A stretch of 39,470 nucleotides of DNA. Source: JBHIEE01 sp046760445 (GTDB lineage: Bacteria > Acidobacteriota > Aminicenantia > JdFR-78). Below, piece by piece: positions 1 through 8,790 of the stretch. The notes beneath the pieces were generated by a model. That model was given only the letters and a program-made list of their open reading frames with translations, was not told the DNA's origin and searched no databases. The stretch is from contig JBHIEE010000010.1 in NCBI GenBank assembly GCA_046760445.1, positions 1-39,470 on the forward strand. Direction: 5' to 3'. Positions within the stretch are counted from its first letter, which is position 1. Each line of letters opens with the position of its first letter. The translations under genes and the position numbers were made by a program.

Positions 1-17
1 AAGCAGAAAAAATATCA

Positions 18-926
18 ATGAAAAGGATATTAATATTTTTGATATTTTTAATTTCTTTTATCTCCTGTGCCCGAGTGAATCCAACAGCTCCTGATGAGTC
101 AATTCTATATGTCTCAGCTAATCCAACAAGCATTCCTGCGGGAGGAACAACTTCAATTGTAACTGTGATAGGATATAAGTCTACTGGTATCCCTTTATCA
201 GATGGAACAGTTATTTATTTTTCAACAGATATTGGCACGATTGATCCAACAACTGAAACAAAGAATGGCAAAGCAACTGCTACTTTCACCAGTGATGAAA
301 GATCAGGTGTGGCTCATATTTATGTTACTTCTGGGAATGCTACAGCTACACCTTCACCTTTGGAGATAGTGGTTGGTTCTGCGGCTTTATCTTCTTTAAC
401 CATTGGAGCTAATCCTTCAGTCTTACCTCCAGGAGGAGGAAGGTCAAAAATTATCGCGGCTGCTTTTGATGATAGTGGAAATACTTTATCGAACATTCCA
501 GTTGTATTTTCTACAAATGGAGGAACATTAGATTCAGGTGGAAAAGTATTATATACTAACCAAAACGGTGAAGTGAAAGATTATTTAACTACAAGCACTG
601 ATGCGACTGTGACAGCTACTTCGGGAAGTATAACCGCCTCAGTGACTGTAACAGTAGAGACAAATTCACCTCCAACTGCCAGTTTTGTTTTTTCTCCAAC
701 AGATCCAAAAGTAGGAAATTCAGTTTATTTTAATGCATCTGGCTCTACTGATTCTGATGGATATATTGTGAGTTATAAATGGGATTTTGGAGATGGCTCA
801 AAAGGTTCTGGCAAGACCCCTTCTCATACATATAGTTATGCAGCTACCTTTCAGGTGACATTGGTTGTAACAGATAATGATGGGGCGACAGGGGCCACGA
901 GTCAGACAGTAACTGTAAACGAATAA
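18..926 (+). CDS. Surface lipoprotein with Ig-like and PKD domains
   Basis: Predicted 302-residue lipoprotein. A short Lys/Arg-plus-hydrophobic signal peptide runs into the lipobox FISC with Cys17 as the likely lipidated residue. After it come two bacterial Ig-like (invasin/Big-1-type) repeats at roughly residues 25-118 and 124-214, recognisable by the repeated 'ANPxxxPAGG / PPGGG' opening and 'GKATATFTS' type strands. A PKD domain follows at about 217-300, with the characteristic WDFGDGS and TVTV ends. It has no enzymatic motif, so it is inferred to be an extracellular adhesive or structural protein anchored in the outer membrane. It lies 73 bases before a PilP-like gene, so it may belong to the same secretion or pilus locus. 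No clear Shine-Dalgarno is visible before the ATG, but only 17 bases of upstream sequence are in the window. Confidence 0.8.
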   Translation: MKRILIFLIFLISFISCARVNPTAPDESILYVSANPTSIPAGGTTSIVTVIGYKSTGIPLSDGTVIYFSTDIGTIDPTTETKNGKATATFTSDERSGVAHIYVTSGNATATPSPLEIVVGSAALSSLTIGANPSVLPPGGGRSKIIAAAFDDSGNTLSNIPVVFSTNGGTLDSGGKVLYTNQNGEVKDYLTTSTDATVTATSGSITASVTVTVETNSPPTASFVFSPTDPKVGNSVYFNASGSTDSDGYIVSYKWDFGDGSKGSGKTPSHTYSYAATFQVTLVVTDNDGATGATSQTVTVNE

Positions 927-960
927 AATGAACAAATTTCAATTATCAAATTCCAAAATT

Positions 961-995
961 AGAGGTATCCGCTTGCGGCAGGCGTTTAGGAATTA
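961..995. repeat. GC-rich intergenic repeat module between genes 1 and 2
   Basis: The short gap between the lipoprotein and the PilP-like gene is A/T-rich apart from a GC-rich block around 968-984 (ATCCGCTTGCGGCAGGCG) containing the small inverted repeat CCGC-TTG-CGG. This is unlike the surroundings and resembles inserted intergenic repeat modules. Its right flank (TTTAGGAATTAG) supplies the only AGGA-like ribosome binding site for the ATG at 1000, so the module may now serve in translation of the next gene. The repeat identity is inferred, since only one copy is seen in this window. Confidence 0.35.
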
Positions 996-999
996 GTAA

Positions 1000-1683
1000 A
1001 TGGTTAAATTATTACGAGTTAAGAAGAATAAAAAAGAGAAAATAACAAATAATATAATAATAGAAAATAAAAGAAAGGCGAGTAAAATACTTCTGATTTA
1101 CATATTTTTTGTTTCTCTCTTGTTATTTTTTATTATTCTGAAAATAGCATCTTCCAGGAAAGAGAATTCTGATAGTTTCTTTTTAGAAAAAATTACCTAT
1201 TCTTCTGAAAAAAAAAGTGAAAATGTTCTTAACAGGAGTTCATTGAGCTATCAATCAGGGGAAGATTCCTCAGTGCTTAAGACATATTTGCTAAAGAAAA
1301 GGAAGTTTTCGGCAAGCTCGGATCTTGAAAAGTCTGGCAGGGACATATTTAAATATGCGCAGGAAGTAGTTGAGAAAATTGAGCCTCCTCCTGCGGAAGA
1401 TGAAAAAGAAGAGCCTGAGCCTGAAGTGGTATTACCTCCAACCAATTTAAAGCTAATTGGAATCTTGGTTCGACAGGCTCACCATAAGGTTCGACAAGCT
1501 CACAATTCTGGGGAAAGGAATATAAAATATGTAATTTTATCCAGGGAAGAAGAAATTTATATAGTCAAAAAGGGAGATGTGTTAGATAGTAGATATGAGG
1601 TTTTAGATATTAGCGAAGAGAGTGTTGAGATTAAAGATGTTGAATTTAATAGGACTGTAATCTTAATTTTAGAAAGCGAATAG
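1000..1683 (+). CDS. PilP/GspC-like inner-membrane periplasmic protein
   Basis: Predicted 227-residue single-pass protein. A basic cytoplasmic N-terminus (about residues 1-26) is followed by one hydrophobic helix at about 27-48, a polar periplasmic linker, and an acidic/proline-rich stretch at about 124-148. A C-terminal small beta domain (about 150-227) contains the pattern LKLIGIL...YVILSREEEIYIVKKGDVLD...V, typical of the PilP of type IV pili and the HR domain of GspC, which contact the secretin. The next gene is a secretin, which supports this call. The beta domain is interrupted at residues 157-169 by an in-frame tandem repeat (VRQAHHK then VRQAHN), probably an inserted DNA repeat. Whether it belongs to a type IV pilus or a type II secretion system cannot be decided here. 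Confidence 0.65.
   Translation: MVKLLRVKKNKKEKITNNIIIENKRKASKILLIYIFFVSLLLFFIILKIASSRKENSDSFFLEKITYSSEKKSENVLNRSSLSYQSGEDSSVLKTYLLKKRKFSASSDLEKSGRDIFKYAQEVVEKIEPPPAEDEKEEPEPEVVLPPTNLKLIGILVRQAHHKVRQAHNSGERNIKYVILSREEEIYIVKKGDVLDSRYEVLDISEESVEIKDVEFNRTVILILESE
1467..1503 (+). repeat. Two in-frame 21-base-period repeats within the PilP-like gene
   Basis: GGTTCGACAGGCTCAC (1467-1482) recurs with one change as GGTTCGACAAGCTCAC (1488-1503). The spacing is 21 bases, so the reading frame is kept and each copy encodes VRQAH. The composition is more GC-rich than the surrounding gene, and the insertion splits two predicted beta strands. It looks like an intergenic-type repeat that has invaded a coding region at a tolerated loop. 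Confidence 0.75.
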
Positions 1684-1756
1684 TAACAAATTATCAATTA
1701 TCAATTACCAATTACTAATGACAGATGAATCAAAAGCGTAAAAATCAAAACACAAA

Positions 1757-3964
1757 ATGAAAAAAATATCAAAGGTTGCATTTTATTTTATCATTTTCAT
1801 TTTATTCATTTCCTGTGCAGGGAGAATAGCTTTTAAGAGAGGAGAAGAAGCTTATAGAACAAAGGATTGGGATAGAGCAGTGGAAGAGTATTTAAGAGCA
1901 CTTCAGACAGACCCTGATAATCCAAGATATCGTTTATCCTTAGCTAAAGCTTTAATAGAAGCATCGAATTTTCACAGTGAAAGAGGAGAGGGGTTTTTAA
2001 AACAGGGCGAGTTGAAATTAGCTTTGCTTGAGTTTCAAAAAGCTTTAGATTACAATCCTGAAAACTTAAGAGCAAGAAAAAGAAAAAAAGAAATATTAAA
2101 AAGAATTGAGCAAGAAAGGAGAGAGAGAACTGAAAAAACTGAAATAGAGAGAATGAAAGAGCGAGCAAAGAAAAAGCCGTTGGAGAAGCCGATTTTAGGG
2201 CCTGGCTCTGAGACTTTGATAAATCTAAAATTCAAAGATGCGGATTTGAAGAAAATCTTTAAAACTCTTCAGAAACTAAGCGGAATTAATGTTCTTTTTG
2301 ATGAAGCTTTTAAAAGCAAAAAAGTCTCTATTGATTTATTAAATGTCACTTTTAAAGAAGCATTAGAGAGGCTCCTTCTTGTAACTCGATTATTTTACAA
2401 AATCTTAGATGAACAAACAATTTTGATTATTCCTGACACACCAGCAAAAAGAAGAGAATATGAAGAATTAATTTTAAGAACTTTTTATCTATCTAATGCT
2501 GATGTGAATCAAATACAATCTTTATTAAGAACATTGGCTGATATAAAAACAATTGCTGTTAATCCCACTCTTAATACTATTTCAATCAGAGAGACTCCTA
2601 AAAAAATGGAGGTAGCAGAGAGAATAATTGCTTCTCAAGACAAATCTCAAGCAGAGTTATTAATTGATGTTGAAATATTAGAAGTGAACAAAAGCAGAAT
2701 GAGGGAGTATGGAATTGAGCTGAGTAACTATCAGATTACAGAGTCTCTTGTTCCTGGAACTGTTTCTGGAGATATTACATCTTCTTTGGTCAGAGGACAT
2801 ATGTTTTATGCTATTGACTCTTCAGACTTTCTATTCTCTATTCCTTCGGTAAGTTATAAGCTTTTAGAAAGTGATACTAAGTCTAAAATAATTGCCAAGC
2901 CTCAACTAAGGGTAGTGGATGGGGAAACAGTTTCGGTAAAATTAGGAGATAAGGTGCCGGTTCCAGTGACAACATTTGTTCCAATAGCAGCAGGAGGAGT
3001 AAATCAACAAGCTATAACTTCTTATCAGATGTATGATGTGGGAATAAACGTTGAACTTACTCCTCGCGTTCATCATAATGGTGATATAACTTTAAAGTTG
3101 AAATTTGAACTAACTTTTATTACTACTCCAGGCACAGCTACTATGCCACCCACTATTGGAAATAGATCAGTTACCACTATAATAAGGATGAGAGACAACG
3201 AGACAGGGCTATTAGCTGGTTTACTTCGAGATGCTGAGAGGAGATCACTGAGAGGATTTCCTGGGATAAATAGCATTCCTATATTAAATAAAATATTTGC
3301 TGGAACCAGTGAAGAGGTTTCACAGACAGATATTATTTTAACATTGACTCCTCGAATAACAAGAATGCCAGATATATCTGAAGAGGATTTAGCCTCATTT
3401 TGGGTGGGAACAGAAGGAGATATTGGGGTAAAAACTCCTCCCCCTCAAACTCTGTTTAAGGAAGACACAAAGGAACAGAACCGAGAAGCAAGAGAGGAAA
3501 GGAAGGAAAAAGAAGGAAAGGAAGAAGAAATAGAAGAACCTGGATATGAAAAGCCAGTGATTTATCTTATGCCTTCTTTGATAGAAGCTCCAGTTAAAAC
3601 TGAATTTATGGTAAAGGCAATGATTGAAAATGTAGACAATATTGGAAGTCTAAGTCTTGTCCTAAACTTTGATCCAACCATAATTCAAGTCAAAGAGATT
3701 AAAGAAGGAAGATTTATGAGTCAGGATGGGGTGGGGACTTCTTTTCTTCAGAGTGTTGATAATAGCTCTGGAAAAATTCAAATTGGGATAACAAGAAAAG
3801 GATTTAAGGAAGGGATGAAAGGCTCTGGAGAGCTCATTTCCATTCTTTTCACATCAGTAAAGGAAGGGGAAAAAAATCTATTTATCACTAATGCTGCCTT
3901 GAGAACTCCTTCATTTACTCCAATTCCTGTCCAACTTAGACAAGCAGAAATTGTGATTAAGTGA
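1757..3964 (+). CDS. Secretin lipoprotein with N-terminal TPRs and C-terminal cohesin-like domain
   Basis: Predicted 735-residue outer-membrane channel subunit of the PilQ/GspD secretin family. The signal peptide ends in the lipobox LFISC (Cys20). Residues about 22-130 are TPR-like (WDRAVEEYLRALQTDPDNPRYRLSLAKAL and a second copy), followed by a charged helix to about 145. An STN domain occupies about 152-215, an N-domain about 220-275, and the secretin beta domain about 280-545, with the VPVPVTTF motif and a terminal LTLTPRI strand. A Lys/Glu-rich linker (about 570-600) leads to a C-terminal domain at about 602-735 with cohesin-like features (VKAMIENVDNIGSLSLVLNFD...GELISILF). The TPRs plus lipidation may combine the pilotin/assembly role in one protein. 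The preceding PilP-like gene ends 73 bases upstream. The function is clear; the system (pilus or type II secretion) is not. Confidence 0.87.
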   Translation: MKKISKVAFYFIIFILFISCAGRIAFKRGEEAYRTKDWDRAVEEYLRALQTDPDNPRYRLSLAKALIEASNFHSERGEGFLKQGELKLALLEFQKALDYNPENLRARKRKKEILKRIEQERRERTEKTEIERMKERAKKKPLEKPILGPGSETLINLKFKDADLKKIFKTLQKLSGINVLFDEAFKSKKVSIDLLNVTFKEALERLLLVTRLFYKILDEQTILIIPDTPAKRREYEELILRTFYLSNADVNQIQSLLRTLADIKTIAVNPTLNTISIRETPKKMEVAERIIASQDKSQAELLIDVEILEVNKSRMREYGIELSNYQITESLVPGTVSGDITSSLVRGHMFYAIDSSDFLFSIPSVSYKLLESDTKSKIIAKPQLRVVDGETVSVKLGDKVPVPVTTFVPIAAGGVNQQAITSYQMYDVGINVELTPRVHHNGDITLKLKFELTFITTPGTATMPPTIGNRSVTTIIRMRDNETGLLAGLLRDAERRSLRGFPGINSIPILNKIFAGTSEEVSQTDIILTLTPRITRMPDISEEDLASFWVGTEGDIGVKTPPPQTLFKEDTKEQNREAREERKEKEGKEEEIEEPGYEKPVIYLMPSLIEAPVKTEFMVKAMIENVDNIGSLSLVLNFDPTIIQVKEIKEGRFMSQDGVGTSFLQSVDNSSGKIQIGITRKGFKEGMKGSGELISILFTSVKEGEKNLFITNAALRTPSFTPIPVQLRQAEIVIK

Positions 3965-4077
3965 AGTTTAGTGTTTTTACTGTAAGAAATTCTTTAAACA
4001 GTAGGAATGCACCTTTTAAGGGCGCCAGAATGCATCCTAAAATCACCCCTTAACTGTCAAACATAGGTTTTAAATTT

Positions 4078-5586
4078 TTACAGTTTATTTGAAAAATTCA
4101 TCAAGCGACCGTAAAATTTCCAATTACTTTCTTTTGTTTTTTTCTCTCGACGGTTGAAAGTTTTACTTTCTGAATAATCTTTTACTCCTGCTGCTATTAA
4201 AGCCACATCCTGTTCAAATTTATCTTTTTTTTCAGACTCCTTTTCTAATTCTTTTATAAAATGAGTGTTGTATTTTCCAGAATAAAATTTAGGATGACGA
4301 AGAATTCTTTTGAAAAAAGGAATAGTAGTTTTGATTCCAACGATCTGATATTCCGTCAAAGCTCTAAGCATCCTTCTTATAGCTTCTTCTCTTGTTCTAC
4401 CCCAAGCAATTAACTTTGAAATCAAAGGATCATATTCCATAGGAACTTGATACCCCTGATAAATTCCGTTGTCTACTCTTATTCCTAATCCTCCTTCAGG
4501 TGATTGGATATAGATTATTTTTCCTGGAGAAGGGATAAAGTCATTTTCTGGGTCTTCAGCATAAATTCGGCATTCAATAGCTGCTCCTTGAGGATTGATG
4601 TCTTTTTGGGTAAACGAGAGAGATTTTCCCTGGGCAATTTCTATTTGTTCCCTTACTAAATCTATTCCAGTGACCATCTCAGTAATAGGGTGTTCTACCT
4701 GAAGGCGGGTATTCATTTCCAAAAAATAAAAGTTTTTATTTTCATCAACAACAAATTCTACTGTACCAGCGTTTATGTAGCCAACTGCTTTAGCTGCTTT
4801 CACCGCGATTTCTCCCATTTTTTTTCGAGTTTGCTCATCTAATAAAGGAGAAGGCGTTTCTTCTAATACTTTTTGATAACGTCTCTGAATAGAACATTCT
4901 CTTTCCCCTAAATATATAAAGTTTCCATAATTATCAGCCAATATCTGAATTTCAATATGATGAGGTTGGTCAATATATCTTTCAATATAAATAGAAGCAT
5001 CACCAAAACTCGAATTAGCTTCTGAACTGGCTAACTTGAAAGCTGAAAGTAGTTCGTCTTTTTTCTGAACTAGTCTCATTCCTTTTCCACCTCCTCCAGC
5101 AGAGGCTTTAAGGAGAAGAGGGAGACCTGTTTTTTCAGCTTGGTTTAATAAGTCTTTTTCATCTGTAATAGGCTCAATGGTTCCTGGAATGATTGGTACT
5201 CCTGCTTCGATCATTTTTTTTCGAGAAAGAGTTTTTTTACCCATTAATTCCATGGGTTCAGAAGGAGGACCAATAAAAGCTATTCCTTCCTCTTCACATC
5301 TTTTGACAAATGAAGAATTTTCAGCTAAAAACCCGTATCCAGGATGAATAGCATCTGCTTTACATTTTTTAGCTACAGATATTATCTGGTCAATATTTAG
5401 ATAGCTTACTGAGGGTGCAGCTAGCCCGATAAAATAAGCCTCATCTGCTAATTTAACATGGAGAGCTGTTTTGTCTGCCTCGGAAAACACAGCCACTGGA
5501 GAAATTCCCATTTCCCGGCAGGTTTTAATTATCCGGGGGGCAATTTCTCCTCGATTGGCAATTAATATCTTTTTAAACTTTTTCAT
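4078..5586 (-). CDS. accC: Biotin carboxylase subunit (AccC/PccA type, no carrier domain)
   Basis: Predicted 502-residue ATP-grasp enzyme that carboxylates biotin on a carrier protein using ATP and bicarbonate. The sequence shows the N-terminal ILIANRGEIA motif, the glycine-rich ATP loop ASAGGGGKGMR (about 161-171), the ERYIDQPHHIEIQ segment, and the catalytic EMNTRLQVEHPITEMVTG block near residue 290. It is about 50 residues longer than a standalone AccC, but the tail is a charged extension without the AMKM biotinylation motif, so the carrier must be encoded elsewhere. It lies 70 bases downstream of a carboxyltransferase gene on the same strand, suggesting a propionyl/acyl-CoA carboxylase or decarboxylase complex rather than the fatty-acid-only ACC. 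Paralogous assignment (AccC versus PccA or PycA) is uncertain. Confidence 0.9.
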   Translation of the reverse strand: MKKFKKILIANRGEIAPRIIKTCREMGISPVAVFSEADKTALHVKLADEAYFIGLAAPSVSYLNIDQIISVAKKCKADAIHPGYGFLAENSSFVKRCEEEGIAFIGPPSEPMELMGKKTLSRKKMIEAGVPIIPGTIEPITDEKDLLNQAEKTGLPLLLKASAGGGGKGMRLVQKKDELLSAFKLASSEANSSFGDASIYIERYIDQPHHIEIQILADNYGNFIYLGERECSIQRRYQKVLEETPSPLLDEQTRKKMGEIAVKAAKAVGYINAGTVEFVVDENKNFYFLEMNTRLQVEHPITEMVTGIDLVREQIEIAQGKSLSFTQKDINPQGAAIECRIYAEDPENDFIPSPGKIIYIQSPEGGLGIRVDNGIYQGYQVPMEYDPLISKLIAWGRTREEAIRRMLRALTEYQIVGIKTTIPFFKRILRHPKFYSGKYNTHFIKELEKESEKKDKFEQDVALIAAGVKDYSESKTFNRREKKTKESNWKFYGRLMNFSNKL

Positions 5587-5656
5587 TTCTTCTACATAAA
5601 AACTGAAAACAGGACTAAAACCATCCTGTTTCTTGCCTCTTGCTTCCAGCTTCTAG

Positions 5657-7207
5657 TTATAGAGGTATATTTCCGTGTTTTTTAGGTGGATTCTTATCTC
5701 TTTTGTTCTCTAACATTTCTAAGGCGACAATTAATTTATATCGAGTATATTTGGGTTCTATTACTTCATCAATATATCCTTTTTGAGCCGCAATATAAGG
5801 ATTAGCTAATTTTTCCCTGAATTCTTTTATTTTTTGCGCTCTAAGCTCTAATGGATTTTGAACTTCGGAAAATTCTTTTCTGTAAATTATATTAACTGCA
5901 CCCTCAGGACCCATAACAGCAATTTCTGCTGCGGGGTAGGCGTAATTGATGTCCGTTCTGATGTGTTTTGAAGCCATCACACAGTAAGCTCCTCCATAGG
6001 CTTTTCTGGTAATAACAGTTATTTTGGGGACAGTTGCTTCAGCAAAAGCATATAGTAGTTTAGCTCCATGTCGAATTATTCCTCCGTGTTCCTGATTTAC
6101 TCCAGGAAGGAATCCAGGAACATCTTCAAAAGTGATTAAGGGAATGTTAAAGGCGTCACAGAAACGAACAAATCGGGCTCCTTTGTCAGAAGCGTTAATA
6201 TCTAATGCTCCTGCTAAGTGATCCGGTTGGTTGGCGACAATTCCCACTGATTTGCCGCCCAATCGACCAAACCCAATAATTATATTTTTGGCATAGTATT
6301 CTTGAACCTCGAAGAAGTAATTGTCGTCTAACACAGCAGTGATTATTTTCTTCATATCATATGGTTGATTGGGATTATCAGGCACAATAAAATTAAGCTC
6401 TTCGTTAACTCGGTCTATGGGATCAGAAGTTTCTTTAAAAGGCGGCTCCTCCATATTATTACTTGGGATAAAAGACAGGAGTTCTCTAATAATTGCTAAG
6501 GTGTGATGTTCGTCTTCAGCAGCAAAATGAGCAACTCCGCTTATTGTATTATGAGTTTCTGCTCCACCTAATTTTTCCATAGTCACATCTTCATGAGTGA
6601 CCGCTTTTATTACATCAGGTCCAGTAACAAACATAAAGCTTTTTTCTTTAGCCATTATGATAAAATCAGTTATTGCTGGAGAATAGACTGCTCCCCCAGC
6701 GCATGGTCCGATAATAGCTGAGATTTGAGGAATTACACCTGAAGCTAAAGTATTTCTCAGGAAAATATCAGCATAGCCACCTAAGCTAGCCACCCCTTCT
6801 TGAATTCTGGCTCCTCCAGAATCGTTTAAGCCAATCACTGGAGCTCCAACTTCCATTGCCCGATCCATAATTTTGCAAATTTTGGCAGCATTAGCTCCAC
6901 TTAATGATCCACCGAAAACAGTAAAATCTTGGGCAAAGACAAATACTAAGCGGCCGTCTATTTGACCATAGCCACTCACTACTCCATCTCCATAAATTCT
7001 CTTTTTTTCCATTCCAAAATCATAGCATTGATGAACTACCAGTTTATCCATTTCCTGGAAAGAACCTGGATCCAGAAGCAGTTCAATCCTCTCTCGAGCG
7101 GTCAATTTTCCAGTCTTATGTTGCCGCTCTATTCTTTCTTTTCCTCCTCCTAACTCAGCCAATTCTAATTTTTTCTTTAAATCCTCAATTTTGTGTTCAA
7201 TAGTCAT
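5657..7207 (-). CDS. pccB: Acyl-CoA carboxyltransferase (PccB/MmdA family)
   Basis: Predicted 516-residue carboxyltransferase that moves CO2 between carboxybiotin and propionyl-CoA or methylmalonyl-CoA. It has the complete two-crotonase-fold layout: an N-half with GGSLSGANAAKICKIMD, LNDSGGARIQEG and GPCAGGAVYSPAITDF, and a C-half with ITFEDVPGFLPGVNQE, RKAYGGAYCVMASK and AVMGPEGAVNIIYRKE, full length for the family. The start is supported by AAGGTAA about 8 bases before the ATG. It follows the aldolase gene by 25 bases and precedes accC by 70, forming a probable operon. It could be the beta subunit of propionyl-CoA carboxylase or the alpha subunit of a methylmalonyl-CoA decarboxylase. No decarboxylase membrane subunit, epimerase or mutase lies nearby, so direction and energy coupling are open. 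Confidence 0.88.
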   Translation of the reverse strand: MTIEHKIEDLKKKLELAELGGGKERIERQHKTGKLTARERIELLLDPGSFQEMDKLVVHQCYDFGMEKKRIYGDGVVSGYGQIDGRLVFVFAQDFTVFGGSLSGANAAKICKIMDRAMEVGAPVIGLNDSGGARIQEGVASLGGYADIFLRNTLASGVIPQISAIIGPCAGGAVYSPAITDFIIMAKEKSFMFVTGPDVIKAVTHEDVTMEKLGGAETHNTISGVAHFAAEDEHHTLAIIRELLSFIPSNNMEEPPFKETSDPIDRVNEELNFIVPDNPNQPYDMKKIITAVLDDNYFFEVQEYYAKNIIIGFGRLGGKSVGIVANQPDHLAGALDINASDKGARFVRFCDAFNIPLITFEDVPGFLPGVNQEHGGIIRHGAKLLYAFAEATVPKITVITRKAYGGAYCVMASKHIRTDINYAYPAAEIAVMGPEGAVNIIYRKEFSEVQNPLELRAQKIKEFREKLANPYIAAQKGYIDEVIEPKYTRYKLIVALEMLENKRDKNPPKKHGNIPL

Positions 7208-7232
7208 TTTATTTACCTTAAAAAAAAGATAG

Positions 7233-7880
7233 TTAAGTTTTCTTAACTTTTTCCCAGTCTTTTAAAAATTTTTTAATCCCGATATTGGTTAAAGGATGAT
7301 TGACTAATTTTTCTAAAACAGAAAAAGGTATAGTAGCTATATCTGCTCCTATTATAGAGGCTTCTACTACATGGAGAGGATGTCTAATACTGGCTACTAT
7401 TACTTCAGTTTCAATTAAGTAATTTTCAAAAATGGTCACTATTTCTTCAATTAAATCCATTCCTGGTGTGGAGATATCATCCAATCGACCAATGAATGGA
7501 CTAACATAAGTTGCTCCTGCTTTGGCAGCTAATAGGGCTTGACTGGGAGAAAAAATTAAAGTCATATTAACACTTATTCCTTCCTTTGCCAGTTGTTTAG
7601 TAGCTTTTAAACCATCAATAGTCATTGGGATTTTAATCACTATGTTATCAGCTATATCAGCTAATCTTTTAGCTTCAGTGACCATATTTGACCATTCCTT
7701 GGACACTACTTCGACACTTATCGGTCCAGGGATAATTTTACAGATTTCCTTGACTAATTCTTTGAATTCTATTTTTTCTTTAGAGATGAGAGTAGGATTA
7801 GTGGTGACACCATCAATTACTCCCCAACTCGCTGCTTCTCTTATTTGTTCTAAATTAGCCGTATCAAGAAAAAATTTCAT
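7233..7880 (-). CDS. fsa: Fructose-6-phosphate aldolase / short transaldolase
   Basis: Predicted 215-residue class I aldolase of the TalC/FSA family, a TIM barrel acting in sugar-phosphate metabolism. The opening MKFFLDTANLEQI and GVTTNPTL motif are diagnostic, and the Schiff-base lysine is Lys83 in NIVIKIPMT. The segments VNMTLIFSPSQALLAAKAG and YVSPFIGRLDD also match. Length is that of the short bacterial family rather than classical transaldolase. GGGGAGG lies close upstream of the ATG as ribosome binding site, immediately after a perfect 18-base palindrome at 7895-7912. First gene of a likely three-gene unit with the carboxylase subunits. Distinguishing true F6P aldolase from transaldolase activity is not possible from what I can see. 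Confidence 0.9.
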   Translation of the reverse strand: MKFFLDTANLEQIREAASWGVIDGVTTNPTLISKEKIEFKELVKEICKIIPGPISVEVVSKEWSNMVTEAKRLADIADNIVIKIPMTIDGLKATKQLAKEGISVNMTLIFSPSQALLAAKAGATYVSPFIGRLDDISTPGMDLIEEIVTIFENYLIETEVIVASIRHPLHVVEASIIGADIATIPFSVLEKLVNHPLTNIGIKKFLKDWEKVKKT

Positions 7881-7894
7881 CTTTTCCTCCCCTT

Positions 7895-7912
7895 ATCCCG
7901 AGTACTCGGGAT
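7895..7912. repeat. Perfect 18-base palindrome of the CCCGAGTACTCGGG family
   Basis: ATCCCGAGTACTCGGGAT is perfectly self-complementary and lies just upstream of the ribosome binding site of the aldolase gene. Related copies occur at 11903-11918, 25797-25812 and 29245-29260, so it belongs to a dispersed family. The neighbouring A/T-rich stretch (7913-8000, repeated GAAATTTGAAATTGG-like words) carries no gene. Confidence 0.85.
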
Positions 7913-8007
7913 GCAATTAGAAATTTGAAATTGGAAATTTTTTAATTTACCATTTACAGTTTCCAATTTCTTCTGATGTCTGTTTTCTGATTTCTGTCTT
8001 CAACTTA

Positions 8008-8772
8008 TTAATGCAGTTTCAACACTGTATTAGAAAGAGTGCCAATTCCCTCTATTTGAATATCAACTCTATCTCCAGGAGACATTGGGCCTATTCCTGC
8101 CGGGGTGCCAGTAGAAATTATATCTCCTGGGAAAAGGGTCATAACTTGAGAGATAAATTTAACTAAAAAATGAACAGGGGAAATTAGGTTTTTGGTATTA
8201 GAAGACTGTCTTAATTTGCCATTTAAGAATGTCTTAATTCTTAAATTAGAAGAATCAATGCCCGTGGCAATACAAGGGCCCACAGGACCAAAAGTATCGA
8301 AGGATTTAGCTCGGCTGTTATGTCCTTCTTTTTGCTGAATGTCTCGAGCCGTAACATCATTAAAACAGGTATAACCTAAAATATACTTATCAATATCTTC
8401 TTCATTTTTAATGCGATGAGCTTTCTTTTTTATAATCACCGCTAATTCTCCTTCATAATCTACTCTTTTACTCATTTTAGGATAAATGATAATGTCATCT
8501 GGACCAATAATGCAACAAGGAGGTTTGAGAAAAATCAGTGGTTCGTTGGGAATAGGTTTCTTTCTTTCCAGAGTGTGACTTTTATAATTCAGGCCGACAC
8601 AAATTATTTTAGTTGGTTTAGTTGGAGGGAGAATGGTTACTTCACTTATGGGAATGGAATCCTTTTTAATCTTGAAATTTCTATAAATTGATCCTTCAAT
8701 CTGAAAAAGATTTTCTTCTTTTAACACTCCATAATACTTTTTTCCTTGATAAGAATAATGATAAATCTTCAT
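8008..8772 (-). CDS. Fumarylacetoacetate hydrolase family protein
   Basis: Predicted 254-residue FAH-fold enzyme. Proteins of this family hydrolyse, decarboxylate or isomerise acylpyruvates and related diketo acids, using a metal held by Glu/Glu/Asp. The hallmark segments are present: CVGLNYKSHTLE, PLIFLKPPCCIIGPDD, DYEGELAVIIKKK (with metal-ligand glutamates), GYTCFNDVTARDIQ, KSFDTFGPVGPCI and FPGDIISTGTPAGIGPM. The N-terminal small domain is typical of the YcgM/MhpD-like branch. It is 18 bases downstream of the FN3 lipoprotein gene, at the end of the hslVU transcript. Oxaloacetate decarboxylase/acylpyruvase is a plausible activity, but the substrate is not determined by the sequence. Confidence 0.88.
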   Translation of the reverse strand: MKIYHYSYQGKKYYGVLKEENLFQIEGSIYRNFKIKKDSIPISEVTILPPTKPTKIICVGLNYKSHTLERKKPIPNEPLIFLKPPCCIIGPDDIIIYPKMSKRVDYEGELAVIIKKKAHRIKNEEDIDKYILGYTCFNDVTARDIQQKEGHNSRAKSFDTFGPVGPCIATGIDSSNLRIKTFLNGKLRQSSNTKNLISPVHFLVKFISQVMTLFPGDIISTGTPAGIGPMSPGDRVDIQIEGIGTLSNTVLKLH

Positions 8773-8790
8773 TGGTTTTCCTTAATTTTA

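Noticed and set aside
1467..1490. GGTTCGA word like the T-loop of a tRNA
   Set aside because: It is inside an intact coding frame, is tandemly repeated, and has no acceptor stem, D-arm or anticodon arm around it.
3965..4077. Weak stem between the convergent secretin and accC genes (ACTGT...ACAGT around 3980-4001)
   Set aside because: The stem has bulges and no T-run, so I do not call a terminator there.
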